This document shows positions 55,835 through 64,000 of a stretch of 64,000 bases of DNA, in pieces (the first letter of the stretch is position 1; each line of letters opens with the position of its first letter). A program made the position numbers and the translations under genes. The notes beneath the pieces are model-generated. The model was not told where the DNA came from. It saw only the letters and a program-made list of their open reading frames with translations, and did no database searches. The DNA lies in the NCBI GenBank assembly GCA_963819635.1, contig CAWFWX010000001.1:1-64000 (forward strand), written 5' to 3'. The DNA comes from JACVRW01 sp963819635 (GTDB taxonomy: Bacteria; Actinomycetota; Thermoleophilia; Solirubrobacterales; Thermoleophilaceae).

Positions 55835-57480
55835 GCCCCACGCCTAGCCTGGCCCAGCGCTCGCTGCGCTTCGGAGTGATGTGCCCGGGGCCGAGAGTGG
55901 AGGCCGCGTTGGCCGCCGCCGTCCGGGAGCTCCTGCGGACGGAGGGTCTGGAGCTGGCGCTCGTGATCGAAGACGAGGGGGAGCCCCCGGCCCCGCGCTC
56001 CGGGCCGCGCCTCTGGGACGCGTACCTGCGACTGCGACCCATGCGGAGGATCTCCGCCTACCAGCCGGTCGATCTCTCCGACGCCTTCGCCGGGGTCCCC
56101 ACGGCCGAGGCGCACGACATCGAGTCGATCCGCGACCAGCGCCTGGACTTCATCCTCCTCCTCGGCTTCCGGGCCGTCCGAGGCGAGCTCCTCGATGCCC
56201 CGACCCACGGGGTCTGGTCGTTCAATCTCTCGGCCGAGCCGTTGTCGGGGGGCGCGCCGCCAGGCTTCTGGGAGGTCTACCTCGCGGAGCGTGCCACGGG
56301 CGCGTTCCTCCAGCGATTGACCGAGCCGCCGCACGACGGCGTCGTGCTCCAGAGGTGCTTCGTCAGCACCAGGCCCGGCTCGTACAAGGGGACTCTCGAC
56401 GAGATCGCCTGGGCCAGTGCGTACATGCCCGCACGCGTGGCCCGCGACATCCTGAACGGCACCGCCGGCTACCTGGGCGCGCCGCCGAGCAGCACTCCGG
56501 GGCCGCTCCGGCAGGCGCCCACCAGCAGCCAGACCATGCGGTTCCTGGCGCGAAAGAGATTCGCCTGGATAAAGGCCCAGCTCAAGTCGATCTTCATGCT
56601 CGAGCGCTTCCATGTCGGCATCGTCCGCCGTCCCATAGAGAGCTTCCTGAGCGACGACTTCCAGCCCGTGGTCGAGTGGCTCCCGTACCGGAAATCGCGG
56701 GGATTCCTGGCTGATCCGTTCCTTGTACGGGTGGGGGGGACGACGAGGCTGCTGATGGAGGAGTGGGACGACCGGTCGGACATGGGCAGCATCGTCGAGG
56801 TCGACCTCGACGAGGGACTCCGCGGGCGGCGGCCGAGTGAGGTGTTCGGCCGAGCGACCCATATGTCCTACCCGTACCTGTTCGAGTACGACGGCCGCGT
56901 GGTCTGTACCCCCGAGAGCAAGGACCGGCACGGCGTGTTCCTCTATGTGCTCGACGCTGATGGGCGGCGCTGGACCGAGCACGCGAGGCTGCTCGAGGGC
57001 TTCGCCGCGCTCGATCCGACGCTTATCCACCACGGCGGTCACTGGTGGCTCTTCTGCGGCGACGAGAACGACGACCCGGACGTGAAGCTGAAGCTCTGGC
57101 ACTCGCCCGAGCTACTCGGTCCGTGGGAGCCGCACCCGGCCAACCCTGTGAAGGCCGATGTCCGGTCGAGCAGGCCCGCGGGCACGCCGTTCGTCTTCGA
57201 GGGAGAGCTGTACCGGCCGGCTCAGGACTCCGCCGGCGGCTACGGCAGAGCCGTGGTCATCAACCGTGTGACACTGCTCACGACGACCGAGTTCGCGGAG
57301 GAGCCGGTGGTCAGGTTCACGCTGCCGCCCGGCAGCCGTTACACGGCTGGCGCCCACACGCTCGCGGGCTTGGGTGACCTGACGGCGGTGGACGGCAAGC
57401 GGTTGGCGCTGGCGCCGCAGATCGTCGGCCCCAAGCTCTTGGAAAAGCTCGGGCTGCTGGTCGGCAGGGGGCGGGGCTAG
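55831..57480 (+). CDS. Formyltransferase-like / glucosamine-IPC-transferase-like (GINT/GH43-fold) fusion
   Basis: 549 residues, overlapping the upstream glycosyltransferase (GTGA). Residues 1-210 resemble a formyltransferase N-terminal domain (DFILLLGFRAVRGELLDAPT, HGVWSFNLSAEPLSG), with the usual HGxLPxYRG-type His and Asp not seen in their normal places, so probably non-catalytic. Residues about 265-545 form a five-bladed-propeller-like domain akin to the C-terminal part of plant glucosamine inositolphosphorylceramide transferase and GH43 proteins: YRKSRGFLADPFLVR, LLMEEWDDRSDMGSI, THMSYPYLFEYDGRVVCTPE, LDPTLIHHGGHWWLFCGDEN, SRPAGTPFVFEGELYRPAQD. Such fusions occur in bacterial polysaccharide loci; the reaction is unknown, likely sugar transfer or polymer modification. 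Confidence 0.75.
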   Translation: MSPTPSLAQRSLRFGVMCPGPRVEAALAAAVRELLRTEGLELALVIEDEGEPPAPRSGPRLWDAYLRLRPMRRISAYQPVDLSDAFAGVPTAEAHDIESIRDQRLDFILLLGFRAVRGELLDAPTHGVWSFNLSAEPLSGGAPPGFWEVYLAERATGAFLQRLTEPPHDGVVLQRCFVSTRPGSYKGTLDEIAWASAYMPARVARDILNGTAGYLGAPPSSTPGPLRQAPTSSQTMRFLARKRFAWIKAQLKSIFMLERFHVGIVRRPIESFLSDDFQPVVEWLPYRKSRGFLADPFLVRVGGTTRLLMEEWDDRSDMGSIVEVDLDEGLRGRRPSEVFGRATHMSYPYLFEYDGRVVCTPESKDRHGVFLYVLDADGRRWTEHARLLEGFAALDPTLIHHGGHWWLFCGDENDDPDVKLKLWHSPELLGPWEPHPANPVKADVRSSRPAGTPFVFEGELYRPAQDSAGGYGRAVVINRVTLLTTTEFAEEPVVRFTLPPGSRYTAGAHTLAGLGDLTAVDGKRLALAPQIVGPKLLEKLGLLVGRGRG

Positions 57481-59192
57481 CTTGCGACCGGAGGTTCCAA
57501 CACCGTGTCCATGCTTGCCCGGACGTCGTCCTTGGCCAGGAGGTAGTTCCCGATCGCGAGGAAGTCCAGGCCGGACGTGAAGAAGGTCCGCAGGGCGTCC
57601 TGCGGCGTGCAGACGATGGGTTCGCCACGCAGGTTGAACGACGTGTTGAGCACCACGGGAACTCCCGTGATTCGTCCGAACTCGGAGATCAACCGATAGA
57701 AGCGCGGGTTGGTCTCGCGGCGGACCGTCTGAACCCGAGCGCTGTTGTCCACGTGCGTCACTGCGGGGATCACGCTTCGCTTCTCGGATCGAACCGTGAA
57801 GGTGACGATCATGAACGGCGACTCTCCGTGCGGCTCGAAATACTCGTTGGCGGACTCCTCGAGGCAGGCCGGCGCGAAGGGCCGCCACTCCTCGCGGAAC
57901 TTCACGGAGGCGTTCACCCGGTCGCGGGTGGCCGCGTCGCGCGGATCGGCGAGGATGGATCGATTTCCCAGCGCGCGCGGCCCGAATTCCATCCTGCCCT
58001 GGAACCAGCCCACGACGAATCCGCCAGCGAGCAGCTCGGCGACCACCCTTTCGATCTCGGGCACCTGGGTGTGGGTCAGCCGGGCGTACCCGAGCACGCG
58101 CCCGATCTCATCGTCCGTATAGCCGGGGCCCAGGTAGGCGTGCTCCATGCGAGCGTTCCCGTTCCAGCGGCCCGCGCGACGGTGAGCCGCTATCGCGGCG
58201 CCGATTGCGGTCCCGTCGTCGGTTGCGGCCGGCTGGATGAACAGGTCGTCGACCAGGCCAGCGGCCAGGATCTTGCCGTTGGCCTTCGCGTTCATGGCCA
58301 CGCCGCCGGCCAGACACAGCCTGCGCCGTCCGGTCATCCTGACGGCCTTCCGGACGAGGGTCAGCATCGCGTCCTCGATCGCCTGCTGGACGGACGCGGC
58401 CAGGTCCTTGTCCTCCTGCGAGAAGCCCCGCTCTGGATCGCGCCGGGCGCCGAACCGCGACGTGAGGAACTGCTCGCCTCCAATCCACGCCGCGTGCTTG
58501 TTGACCCGATACCCGTCGGGCGTGATGCGCACGACCTCGTCGAGGCTGACGCTCGGCGTGCCGTAGGCGGCCAGGCCCATGAGCTTCCACTCGTCCCGAT
58601 CCTCGAACCCGAGCAGTTTCGTGAACCTTGTGTAGAGCGAACCGAGCGAGTTCGGATAACGCACCGCCGCAAGGCGGCGAAGTCCTCCCGAATGCCCGTC
58701 GTAGATCGACGTTGACTGCCAGGCGCCGCGACCGTCGACGACGAGCACGGCGGCGTCTTCGAAGCCGGACAGGTCGAACGTACTCCAGGCGTGCGCCTCG
58801 TGGTGATCGACGAACCCGGCACCGGCCATCGAAGGGGACCGGAAGCGCCGGTTCAGCGCCCGCTTGCCGCCCTCGCGGTAGACGGCCCGGGCAAGCAGCG
58901 CAACATGGGGCGCGAAGGTCCGCAGGTCGAACGGCATGTGACCGGTCAGCAGGCCGCGAAGGTCCTGTGCCTCGCCGAGGCCCGGTCGGTTCCAGCCGAA
59001 GACCACCGAATCGAGGTCCTCCAGCGAGGCACCGGCGTGGTGCAGGGCCGCCTCGATCGCCCTGCCCGGAGGAGTGACGTCGTGCTTGAGCCGCGTGAAG
59101 CGCTCCTCCGCGGCCGCGAAGACGACGCCGTCGTCGCCGACGAGCGCCACCGACGAGTCATGCAGAGCACTGTTGATTCCGAGGACGAGCAT
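57477..59192 (-). CDS. Carbamoyltransferase 2 (NodU/CmcH family)
   Basis: 571 residues, ATG 59192 (MLVLGINSALHDSSVALVGD). Kae1-like domain with AAEERFTRLKHDVTPPG, DHHEAHAWSTFDLSGF (metal ligands) and VLVVDGRGAWQSTSI; C-terminal YrdC-like domain with WFQGRMEFGPRALGNRSILA, CLAGGVAMNAKANGKI, VLNTSFNLRGEPIVCTPQDA. Only the motifs match carbamoyltransferase 1; the intervening sequence differs widely, so the two are not a recent duplication and probably act on different hydroxyls. Convergent with the formyltransferase-like fusion, stops overlapping. Confidence 0.92.
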   Translation of the reverse strand: MLVLGINSALHDSSVALVGDDGVVFAAAEERFTRLKHDVTPPGRAIEAALHHAGASLEDLDSVVFGWNRPGLGEAQDLRGLLTGHMPFDLRTFAPHVALLARAVYREGGKRALNRRFRSPSMAGAGFVDHHEAHAWSTFDLSGFEDAAVLVVDGRGAWQSTSIYDGHSGGLRRLAAVRYPNSLGSLYTRFTKLLGFEDRDEWKLMGLAAYGTPSVSLDEVVRITPDGYRVNKHAAWIGGEQFLTSRFGARRDPERGFSQEDKDLAASVQQAIEDAMLTLVRKAVRMTGRRRLCLAGGVAMNAKANGKILAAGLVDDLFIQPAATDDGTAIGAAIAAHRRAGRWNGNARMEHAYLGPGYTDDEIGRVLGYARLTHTQVPEIERVVAELLAGGFVVGWFQGRMEFGPRALGNRSILADPRDAATRDRVNASVKFREEWRPFAPACLEESANEYFEPHGESPFMIVTFTVRSEKRSVIPAVTHVDNSARVQTVRRETNPRFYRLISEFGRITGVPVVLNTSFNLRGEPIVCTPQDALRTFFTSGLDFLAIGNYLLAKDDVRASMDTVLEPPVAS

Positions 59193-59204
59193 GTGCGTTC
59201 CGGG

Positions 59205-60350
59205 CTAGCGCGGGGTCTGCTCCGCTTTCAACTCCGTCTCGTAGAAGAGCCGTAGCCTGCCCGCCCACTGCTTGGCGGTGAACCTCTCCTCGAAGCGCCG
59301 CTGCCCGCGCTCGGCAAGCCGAGCTCGCAGTCCGGGGTCGCCGCGCAGGGTCTCGATCGCCGCTGCCAGGCCGTCCGCTGAGGCGGGTGGTTTAAGCAGG
59401 ATCCCGGTGATTCCGTCCTCCACGATCTCCGGGATTCCGCCGACCCGCGTGGCGAGGATCGGAACGCGCGCGGCCATGGCCTCGAGCAGCGTGACCGGGA
59501 AGCCCTCCATCCGCGAGGGGTGCAGTAGCAGGTCCGCCGCATCCAGCAATTCCATGACGTCGCTGCGGTAACCGGTGAAGATCGTGGCGGGCGCGAGTCG
59601 CCCCGCGTCGCGGCGCAACCGCTCCGCCTCCGGCCCGTCGCCAACGATCACCAGGCGCATCCCCGGTATCCGGTCCGTCAGCCGAGCCGCCGCTTCAACG
59701 GCCAGCTTGTGCCCTTTCAGGGGATGGAGCCACGAAAGCATGACGACCACGAACTCGTCGGGCCGCAGCTTCAACTCGGCGCGGACTGCCCGACCCGCTC
59801 CCGGCCGGGCGGTCCGCGCAGTCCCGTTGTGAATCGTTACGACGTGCTCACTCGCGTCGCCGGTGTACGCCAGATAGTCGCGTTCGACGGCCTTGCTCAC
59901 GGCGATCAAGCGTCGCGCAAGTCGCCTTCTCGACATCATCACCAGCGCCGTTCCGGCGCGCCCGCGGGCACTCGTGCCCGGACCGTGAGCGCCCCAGTCG
60001 AAGCCATGCAGGGTGGAGACGTGCGGCAGCCTCAACCCGCGGGCCGCCACGCCGCCCACGAGGTCGGCAGTACGCAGGTGGGTGTGGACGACGTCGGGCC
60101 GGACGGCGACCAGGTGCTCGCGCACGGCTCGATGGTCCGACACGCTCACGAGCCGACGAAACGGCACCAGGACCGGCTCGAGCCCCATCTCACACAGCCG
60201 GTCGGCGGACGCTCGCGATTCGCCCACGTTGAGGAAGCTGATCGACAGCTCGATGCCAACCGCCGGCGCGGCCGCCGCAAGATCGACCAGGAGCGTTTCG
60301 GCTCCCCCGAAGCCCAGCTCGCTGATCAGGGCGTGGACGTGGATACCAAC
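59205..60350 (-). CDS. GT4-family glycosyltransferase (start uncertain)
   Basis: About 380 residues. GT-B fold: ALISELGFGGAETLLVDLAA at the start, VRPDVVHTHLRTADLVGGV, RLPHVSTLHGFDWGAHGPGT, VTIHNGTARTARPGAG, VVMLSWLHPLKGHKLAVEAA, RLVIVGDGPEAERLRRDAGR and the EX7E motif in RMEGFPVTLLEAMAARVPIL. The N-terminus begins IHVHALISELG but no normal start codon stands there in frame; the preceding codons overlap the end of the O-antigen ligase gene. A start codon may be lost to an indel near 60350, or translation may begin further up inside that gene. Confidence 0.82.
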   Translation of the reverse strand, partial: VGIHVHALISELGFGGAETLLVDLAAAAPAVGIELSISFLNVGESRASADRLCEMGLEPVLVPFRRLVSVSDHRAVREHLVAVRPDVVHTHLRTADLVGGVAARGLRLPHVSTLHGFDWGAHGPGTSARGRAGTALVMMSRRRLARRLIAVSKAVERDYLAYTGDASEHVVTIHNGTARTARPGAGRAVRAELKLRPDEFVVVMLSWLHPLKGHKLAVEAAARLTDRIPGMRLVIVGDGPEAERLRRDAGRLAPATIFTGYRSDVMELLDAADLLLHPSRMEGFPVTLLEAMAARVPILATRVGGIPEIVEDGITGILLKPPASADGLAAAIETLRGDPGLRARLAERGQRRFEERFTAKQWAGRLRLFYETELKAEQTPR

Positions 60351-61711
60351 CCTTTCCCCCTCGCGCGCGTGGCGATCGCCAGCAGCGCGGGTGCCAGCGC
60401 GAGAAGCAGCCAGGTTCGCCGATCCTCCGCGTTTGACAGGAACACGGAGACCGAGACCATGGCGATGATCGCCACCGCCGTCGCCCGCGAGAACCCCGCC
60501 AACGCGTCGAGGTCCTGTGCCTCGAAGCGCTTCGCCGCGATCAGAGCCGCCCTCAGGCACGCCACCACGAGACTCACGTACAGGATGAGCCCGAGGGGCC
60601 CGGTGTCCACCAGAAGCTGGAGAAAGGAGTTGTGAACCACCAGGGGCTTCTCGGCTATCAGCTCGACCCATTCGAGCGATCCCGGTTGTTGCACGTATCC
60701 GCTTGCCTCGGCCGTGAAGTTGTCCAGCCCGACACCCGTCAGCGGATGGTCCTCTGCCATGCGCCAGGCGACCAGCCACAGCTCGGATCGCGGCTCGTCG
60801 TTCTCGACGCTGGTCACCCTCTCCCATGCGCTGGGCGAGACGGAGAAGATGAGCGCCGCGATGCTGAAGGCGGTTCCGACCACGGCAAGCACCTGCGCGC
60901 GCCGGCCCTTGTAGAGCACCAGAGCCGCGACGGTGGCTGCCCCAGCCCCGATGAGTGCGCCCCGTGACTCGGTGGCGGCGAGCCCCGCGGCGAGAACCAC
61001 CATCGCCGCCATGAGCAGAAATCGGAGCTCTGGTCGCCGGGTTCCGCCGAGGAGCCCGCCCGCCATGATGATCCCCGCCAGGTAACCGGCCGCGGAATAG
61101 TTCGGGTCGCCGCTGCCTCCATACAGCCGGCCCCGCCTATCGGTGGCTTCGGTAAGAGACGGGGTCTCCGCGAGGCCGATAGCCACCGAGAGAACCGCTC
61201 CAACGACGAAGGCGCCCGCCAGCAGCCGCGCATGCCGCGCGCTGGAGATCGTCGTCGTCACGATCACGAAGAGAAGGGCGGCGACTGACCAACGCCCGAT
61301 GCCGGAGCCGAAGAGCTCCAGGTCGTCTGCCCAGATTGCGCTCAGGGCGATCCAAACCAGGAGCAGGCCGAGGAGGGCGAGCAGGCGCCGGTTGGTCGCG
61401 ACGAAATGCCGTACCCAACTCGCCCGCTCGCGGACGGTGCCCAACCAGGCGACGACGATGAGGCTCCCGGCTGCGGCCCCTATCGGGAGTGGCGCGGGGA
61501 GCTCGTCCAGGAAGACGAAAGGAACCCAGAGCGCAATGGCGACTGGCAGGTTGATCAGGACGAGCGGCACGTAGCAGAGCGCGACCAAGAGCGACAGGCC
61601 GGCGAGCTGGTTGACGGCCATCGCGGTCCCGACCAGCACCGCGGCCAGGAGTGAGATGGCGGTCAGCGGCCGCGGGGAGGAAGAAAGGAAGGGGACCGGG
61701 CGGGCGGCCAA
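60326..61711 (-). CDS. O-antigen ligase/Wzy-type polymerase family membrane protein
   Basis: 461 residues from TTG 61711, just after the Wzz-like stop; the frame could also start at 61777 inside that gene. Eleven or so membrane segments (LTAISLLAAVLVGTAMAVNQ; LALLGLLLVWIALSAIWADD; ARLLAGAFVVGAVLSVAIGL; AAMVVLAAGLAATESRGALI; LVVACLRAALIAAKRF). Signature features are the TESRGA segment and the large periplasmic loop with WRMAEDHPLTGVGLDNF and VHNSFLQLLVDTGPLGLIL, conserved in WaaL/RfaL-like ligases and Wzy polymerases. It polymerises or attaches the exported glycan. Ends TGA 60326. Confidence 0.88.
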   Translation of the reverse strand: MAARPVPFLSSSPRPLTAISLLAAVLVGTAMAVNQLAGLSLLVALCYVPLVLINLPVAIALWVPFVFLDELPAPLPIGAAAGSLIVVAWLGTVRERASWVRHFVATNRRLLALLGLLLVWIALSAIWADDLELFGSGIGRWSVAALLFVIVTTTISSARHARLLAGAFVVGAVLSVAIGLAETPSLTEATDRRGRLYGGSGDPNYSAAGYLAGIIMAGGLLGGTRRPELRFLLMAAMVVLAAGLAATESRGALIGAGAATVAALVLYKGRRAQVLAVVGTAFSIAALIFSVSPSAWERVTSVENDEPRSELWLVAWRMAEDHPLTGVGLDNFTAEASGYVQQPGSLEWVELIAEKPLVVHNSFLQLLVDTGPLGLILYVSLVVACLRAALIAAKRFEAQDLDALAGFSRATAVAIIAMVSVSVFLSNAEDRRTWLLLALAPALLAIATRARGKGLVSTSTP

Positions 61712-61715
61712 GCGC

Positions 61716-62504
61716 CTATTCGACGCCGTAGGGCGAGCGCGGCCTCCGGACGAGGGCGTCGACCAGAAGCGCCGCAACAGCCGCCAGGGTAAAGCCGGCC
61801 AACAATGACAACACGATGACCAGCCACGACGGAGGACCGACGGGCGAGGTGGGCACGCTCGCCGGCTGGAGGAGCGACAACGTCGGATCGACCCCGGTTC
61901 TGACGAGCTCCAGCTGGTTCAGTCGCTGGGCGGTGTCGAGCGCGACTCCGGTGTTCGGCTCCAGCTCGCGACTTCGAGCCTCCAGTTGACGGATTAGGGC
62001 CTCCACCTGCGTCTGCAGCGCCTCCTGGCGAGTCTCGAGCACCGCGCCCGCGAACTCGTTGGCAGCTCGAGCCGCCAGGCCGGCGTTGTCGGCCCGAGCG
62101 CTGACCGCCAGAACGCTGCTCTCACCCTGTGGCTTGACGTCGATCGAGCTCTCCACCCGCTCGACGCTCCAACCCGAGGCGAGTCTGTCGGCGGTCAGCT
62201 GGGCAGCTTGCCGCGAGGACGCGAGCGTCGCCGCGGTTTGCGTGGTCCGAGTGGGTTCGCTCGACTCGCGAAGGACCTGGACGCCGATGAAGGTCGTGTC
62301 GTCTTGGGGGAGCGGCGTCACCAGAAGCTGGGCCGTGGCCTCATAGGTGTCTGCCCGGACCAGCAGCCAAACACAGCTGGCTGCCACGGTGAGTGCAGTG
62401 ACCCCGACCACGAGCAACCCGTGCGCCCTGATCGCTCGGAGATATGGCCCGAGTGCACCCTCCGGCCGACTCGGCGCATGCCTTGTCTCGATCTCATACG
62501 ACAC
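61716..62504 (-). CDS. Wzz-like polysaccharide chain-length/co-polymerase protein
   Basis: 262 residues from GTG 62504. Two membrane segments (RAHGLLVVGVTALTVAASCV and PSWLVIVLSLLAGFTLAAVA) flank an extracytoplasmic domain with coiled-coil potential (LETRQEALQTQVEALIRQLE, LEARSRELE). ATAQLLVTPLPQDDTTFIG and the proline-rich PASVPTSPVGPPSW before the second segment are typical of polysaccharide co-polymerases. No cytoplasmic tyrosine-kinase domain follows, so a separate kinase would be needed for BY-kinase control. Sits next to the ligase/polymerase it is expected to regulate. Confidence 0.85.
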   Translation of the reverse strand: MSYEIETRHAPSRPEGALGPYLRAIRAHGLLVVGVTALTVAASCVWLLVRADTYEATAQLLVTPLPQDDTTFIGVQVLRESSEPTRTTQTAATLASSRQAAQLTADRLASGWSVERVESSIDVKPQGESSVLAVSARADNAGLAARAANEFAGAVLETRQEALQTQVEALIRQLEARSRELEPNTGVALDTAQRLNQLELVRTGVDPTLSLLQPASVPTSPVGPPSWLVIVLSLLAGFTLAAVAALLVDALVRRPRSPYGVE

Positions 62505-62539
62505 GGCGGTCAGTCTACGTCGGACAGGGCGGGGATCCG

Positions 62540-63556
62540 CTAGCCGACTCGCTCCTGCTTCAAGGCTTCGAACGTCCGCCGCATGCCCTCCTGCGTCGAA
62601 ACGACCTCGCGATAGCCGATCGCCTTGAGCTTGTCGTTCGAGAAGCGGTTGCCGCCCCACAGCGCGGCCGTCTTGTAGGGCGTGAACACATCTGGAAGCT
62701 GACCCTTCGACCGGGCGTGGTACCTCTGCACCGCGACGCTGAACGCGAGCGTCGCCGGGATAGGGCACGCGCACGGCGCGGAGGGGCTCGACGTTCCTTC
62801 GGTATGCGCGCAGGTACTCGGCGCAGGTGGGCAGGTCGTCATCGACCGTGTTGTAGGCCTGGCCGACGGCGTCGGGATGGCGCCCGGCCACCACGATCGC
62901 CTCGGCGCAGTTGTCGACGTAGTTGAGCGGCAGCTGGTTGTCGCCGCCCAGGTGCAGAAACACACCGAACAGGCTCAAACCGACGCGCGGGTGGACGGCA
63001 GCGGCCCCCGGGCCATAGAGGACGCCCGGGCGCAGCACGACGAGCGGCACCCCGTGGCGCTCGCGGTACTCCCAGAACAGCTGTTCCTGCCGCAGCTTGC
63101 ACTGGGCGTAGACATCACGACGCTCGGGGTGTGGCTCGAGCGGCGTGCGCTCGTCGACGAGGGCGCCGCGGCCGAGCGCGGCCACGCCGTAGACCGAGAA
63201 CGACGACACGAGCACCGCCTTGACCGGCCGCTGCTCCGCCACGATCGCGTCGAGCAGGTGCTTGCTCGCGACGACGGTGTTGCAAGAACTGTCGGCGGGG
63301 GCGCCGCGCGGCGCTGGCGGCGAGGTGGTACACGATGTCCACCCCCGCGACGGCCCGGGCGCAGTCGGCCGGGGTCGGTCAGCGAGCCGACGACCACCTC
63401 GATTTCGGCGGCGGAGCGCCGCGCCAGCTCCTCGAGCTTCTGTTGCTTGGCGCCGGGCCGAACGAACAGGCGCAGGGGCGCGGCGGGGTGCGCGAGCAGC
63501 CGCTCGACCAGCGCGGTGGCCAGAAAGCCGCCGGCGCCGGTCACGAGCGCGGTCAT
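62540..63556 (-). CDS. NAD-dependent epimerase/dehydratase (extended SDR, frameshifted)
   Basis: ATG 63556 gives MTALVTGAGGFLATALVERL (Rossmann GxxGFLA). Later parts: VDIVYHLAAS, VKAVLVSSFSVYGVAALGRG, active-site Tyr/Lys in RRDVYAQCKLRQEQLFWEYR, VVLRPGVLYGPGAAAVHPRV, NYVDNCAEAIVVAGRHPD, and the end FTPYKTAALWGGNRFSNDKL. Breaks near 63370, 63310 and 62760, one base each. About 338 residues. YGVAA followed by YxxxK marks a normal active site; substrate is a nucleotide sugar or lipid-linked sugar. Its start overlaps the upstream oxidoreductase stop. Confidence 0.82.
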
Positions 63557-64000
63557 CGAGCGTCCGCGTGCTCGACCTGCCGGAAGATCTCGTCCAGCAA
63601 GGCCGACACGCGCACGATGTCGCGGTAGGGGTAGGGCGGTGGCCCGTCCCGCTCGATGCAGTCATAGAAGCGACCGAGCTGCGTCTGGAGCCCGGCGAAG
63701 TAGTGAAAGTCGCTCTTCGCGAAGCGCCACACGTTGCCGGCGCCCTCCTTGAGGAAGCCCCTCGCCTGCTGGAAGGCGGGCACGAGCCGGCCGATTGCGC
63801 TCCCCAGCGGCGCCGAGCTGTCGAGCGTGACGGTGCGCGCCGCGTAGTCGACCTGAAGCGTGTTCCTGGTGCCGTACACGCGAACGAACTGGCCCGCGGG
63901 CCGGATATGAGCCGAGAACGTGGCATACGCGCTCACTTCTGCGCCGGCCAGGATCACACGCAGCTCCTCCTTCAGCCGATCGCGATCGTCACCGAATGCT
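63553..64000 (-). CDS. Gfo/Idh/MocA-family oxidoreductase, N-terminal part outside the window
   Basis: Partial: the frame runs off the right edge; about 148 C-terminal residues are present. FVRVYGTRNTLQVDYAARTV is the beta-sheet element that closes the Gfo/Idh/MocA C-terminal domain, followed by SDFHYFAGLQTQLGRFYDCI and the end DIVRVSALLDEIFRQVEHAD. The family uses NAD(P) to oxidise or reduce sugars such as UDP-GlcNAcA derivatives or inositol; in a polysaccharide locus it is probably a nucleotide-sugar 3-dehydrogenase. Coupled to the SDR gene by a four-base overlap. Confidence 0.75.
   Translation of the reverse strand, partial: AFGDDRDRLKEELRVILAGAEVSAYATFSAHIRPAGQFVRVYGTRNTLQVDYAARTVTLDSSAPLGSAIGRLVPAFQQARGFLKEGAGNVWRFAKSDFHYFAGLQTQLGRFYDCIERDGPPPYPYRDIVRVSALLDEIFRQVEHADAR

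Overview
The window is GC-rich and densely packed. Starts are often GTG or TTG, and many neighbouring genes overlap by four bases (ATGA/GTGA). Gene order and family content (hpf-secA-prfB, ftsEX-ctpA-rnr-smpB-ssrA, NrtR-nadA, a SigB/SigF-like promoter set, TadE/CpaE-like genes) point to an actinobacterium, most likely class Thermoleophilia (Solirubrobacterales or a relative). That placement is inferred from gene content, not from a marker search. No insertion sequence, prophage, CRISPR array, rRNA or tRNA was found. The one clear RNA gene is tmRNA.

Layout. 0-4.3 kb: hibernation factor (5'-truncated), secA, and prfB with an intact CTT TGA C programmed-frameshift site. 4.3-13.1 kb: nadC, two secreted peptidases, the NAD regulator NrtR divergent from nadA, a secreted acidic protein and a RibD-type reductase. 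13.1-20.5 kb: ftsE, ftsX, a CtpA-type protease, an RNase II/R-family enzyme, an unknown protein, smpB, an M50 protease and ssrA (tag ANSDHEFALAA). 20.5-27.5 kb: an ABC-2 exporter, cupin, DUF2294 and DUF892 proteins, a YihY-family protein and a membrane protein. Three SigB/SigF-like promoters lie in this part. 27.6-32 kb: a structured leader followed by a complete sugar ABC importer (binding protein, two permeases, UgpC/MsiK-type ATPase). 32-41.6 kb: assorted metabolism, a glycosyltransferase, a YgjP metallopeptidase, a second ABC-2 exporter, ArsC and an enoyl-CoA hydratase. 41.7-45.2 kb: pyrophosphatase, undecaprenyl-diphosphatase and a small Tad-like group (two TadE-like proteins and a CpaE-like ATPase). 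45.2-64 kb: a large surface-polysaccharide locus.

The polysaccharide locus holds a lipid-carrier sugar-phosphate transferase, a Wzx flippase, an O-antigen ligase/polymerase, a Wzz-like chain-length protein, five glycosyltransferases, an acetyltransferase, a methyltransferase, two distinct carbamoyltransferases, a formyltransferase-like/GINT-like fusion, two sugar-nucleotide SDR enzymes and a Gfo/Idh oxidoreductase that runs off the right end. Together these predict a Wzx/Wzy-type glycan, probably acetylated, methylated and carbamoylated at two kinds of site. UppP and pyrophosphatase just upstream fit its lipid-carrier cycle.

Quality warning. Many genes, including essential ones, are interrupted by single-base indels, mostly insertions. 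They cluster in patches (0.3-3.5, 14-21.5, 27.9-38.2 and 62.7-63.4 kb, plus one near 55.28 kb), while other stretches are clean for thousands of bases. These are most likely assembly errors. Such genes are annotated here as one CDS with the approximate breakpoints given.
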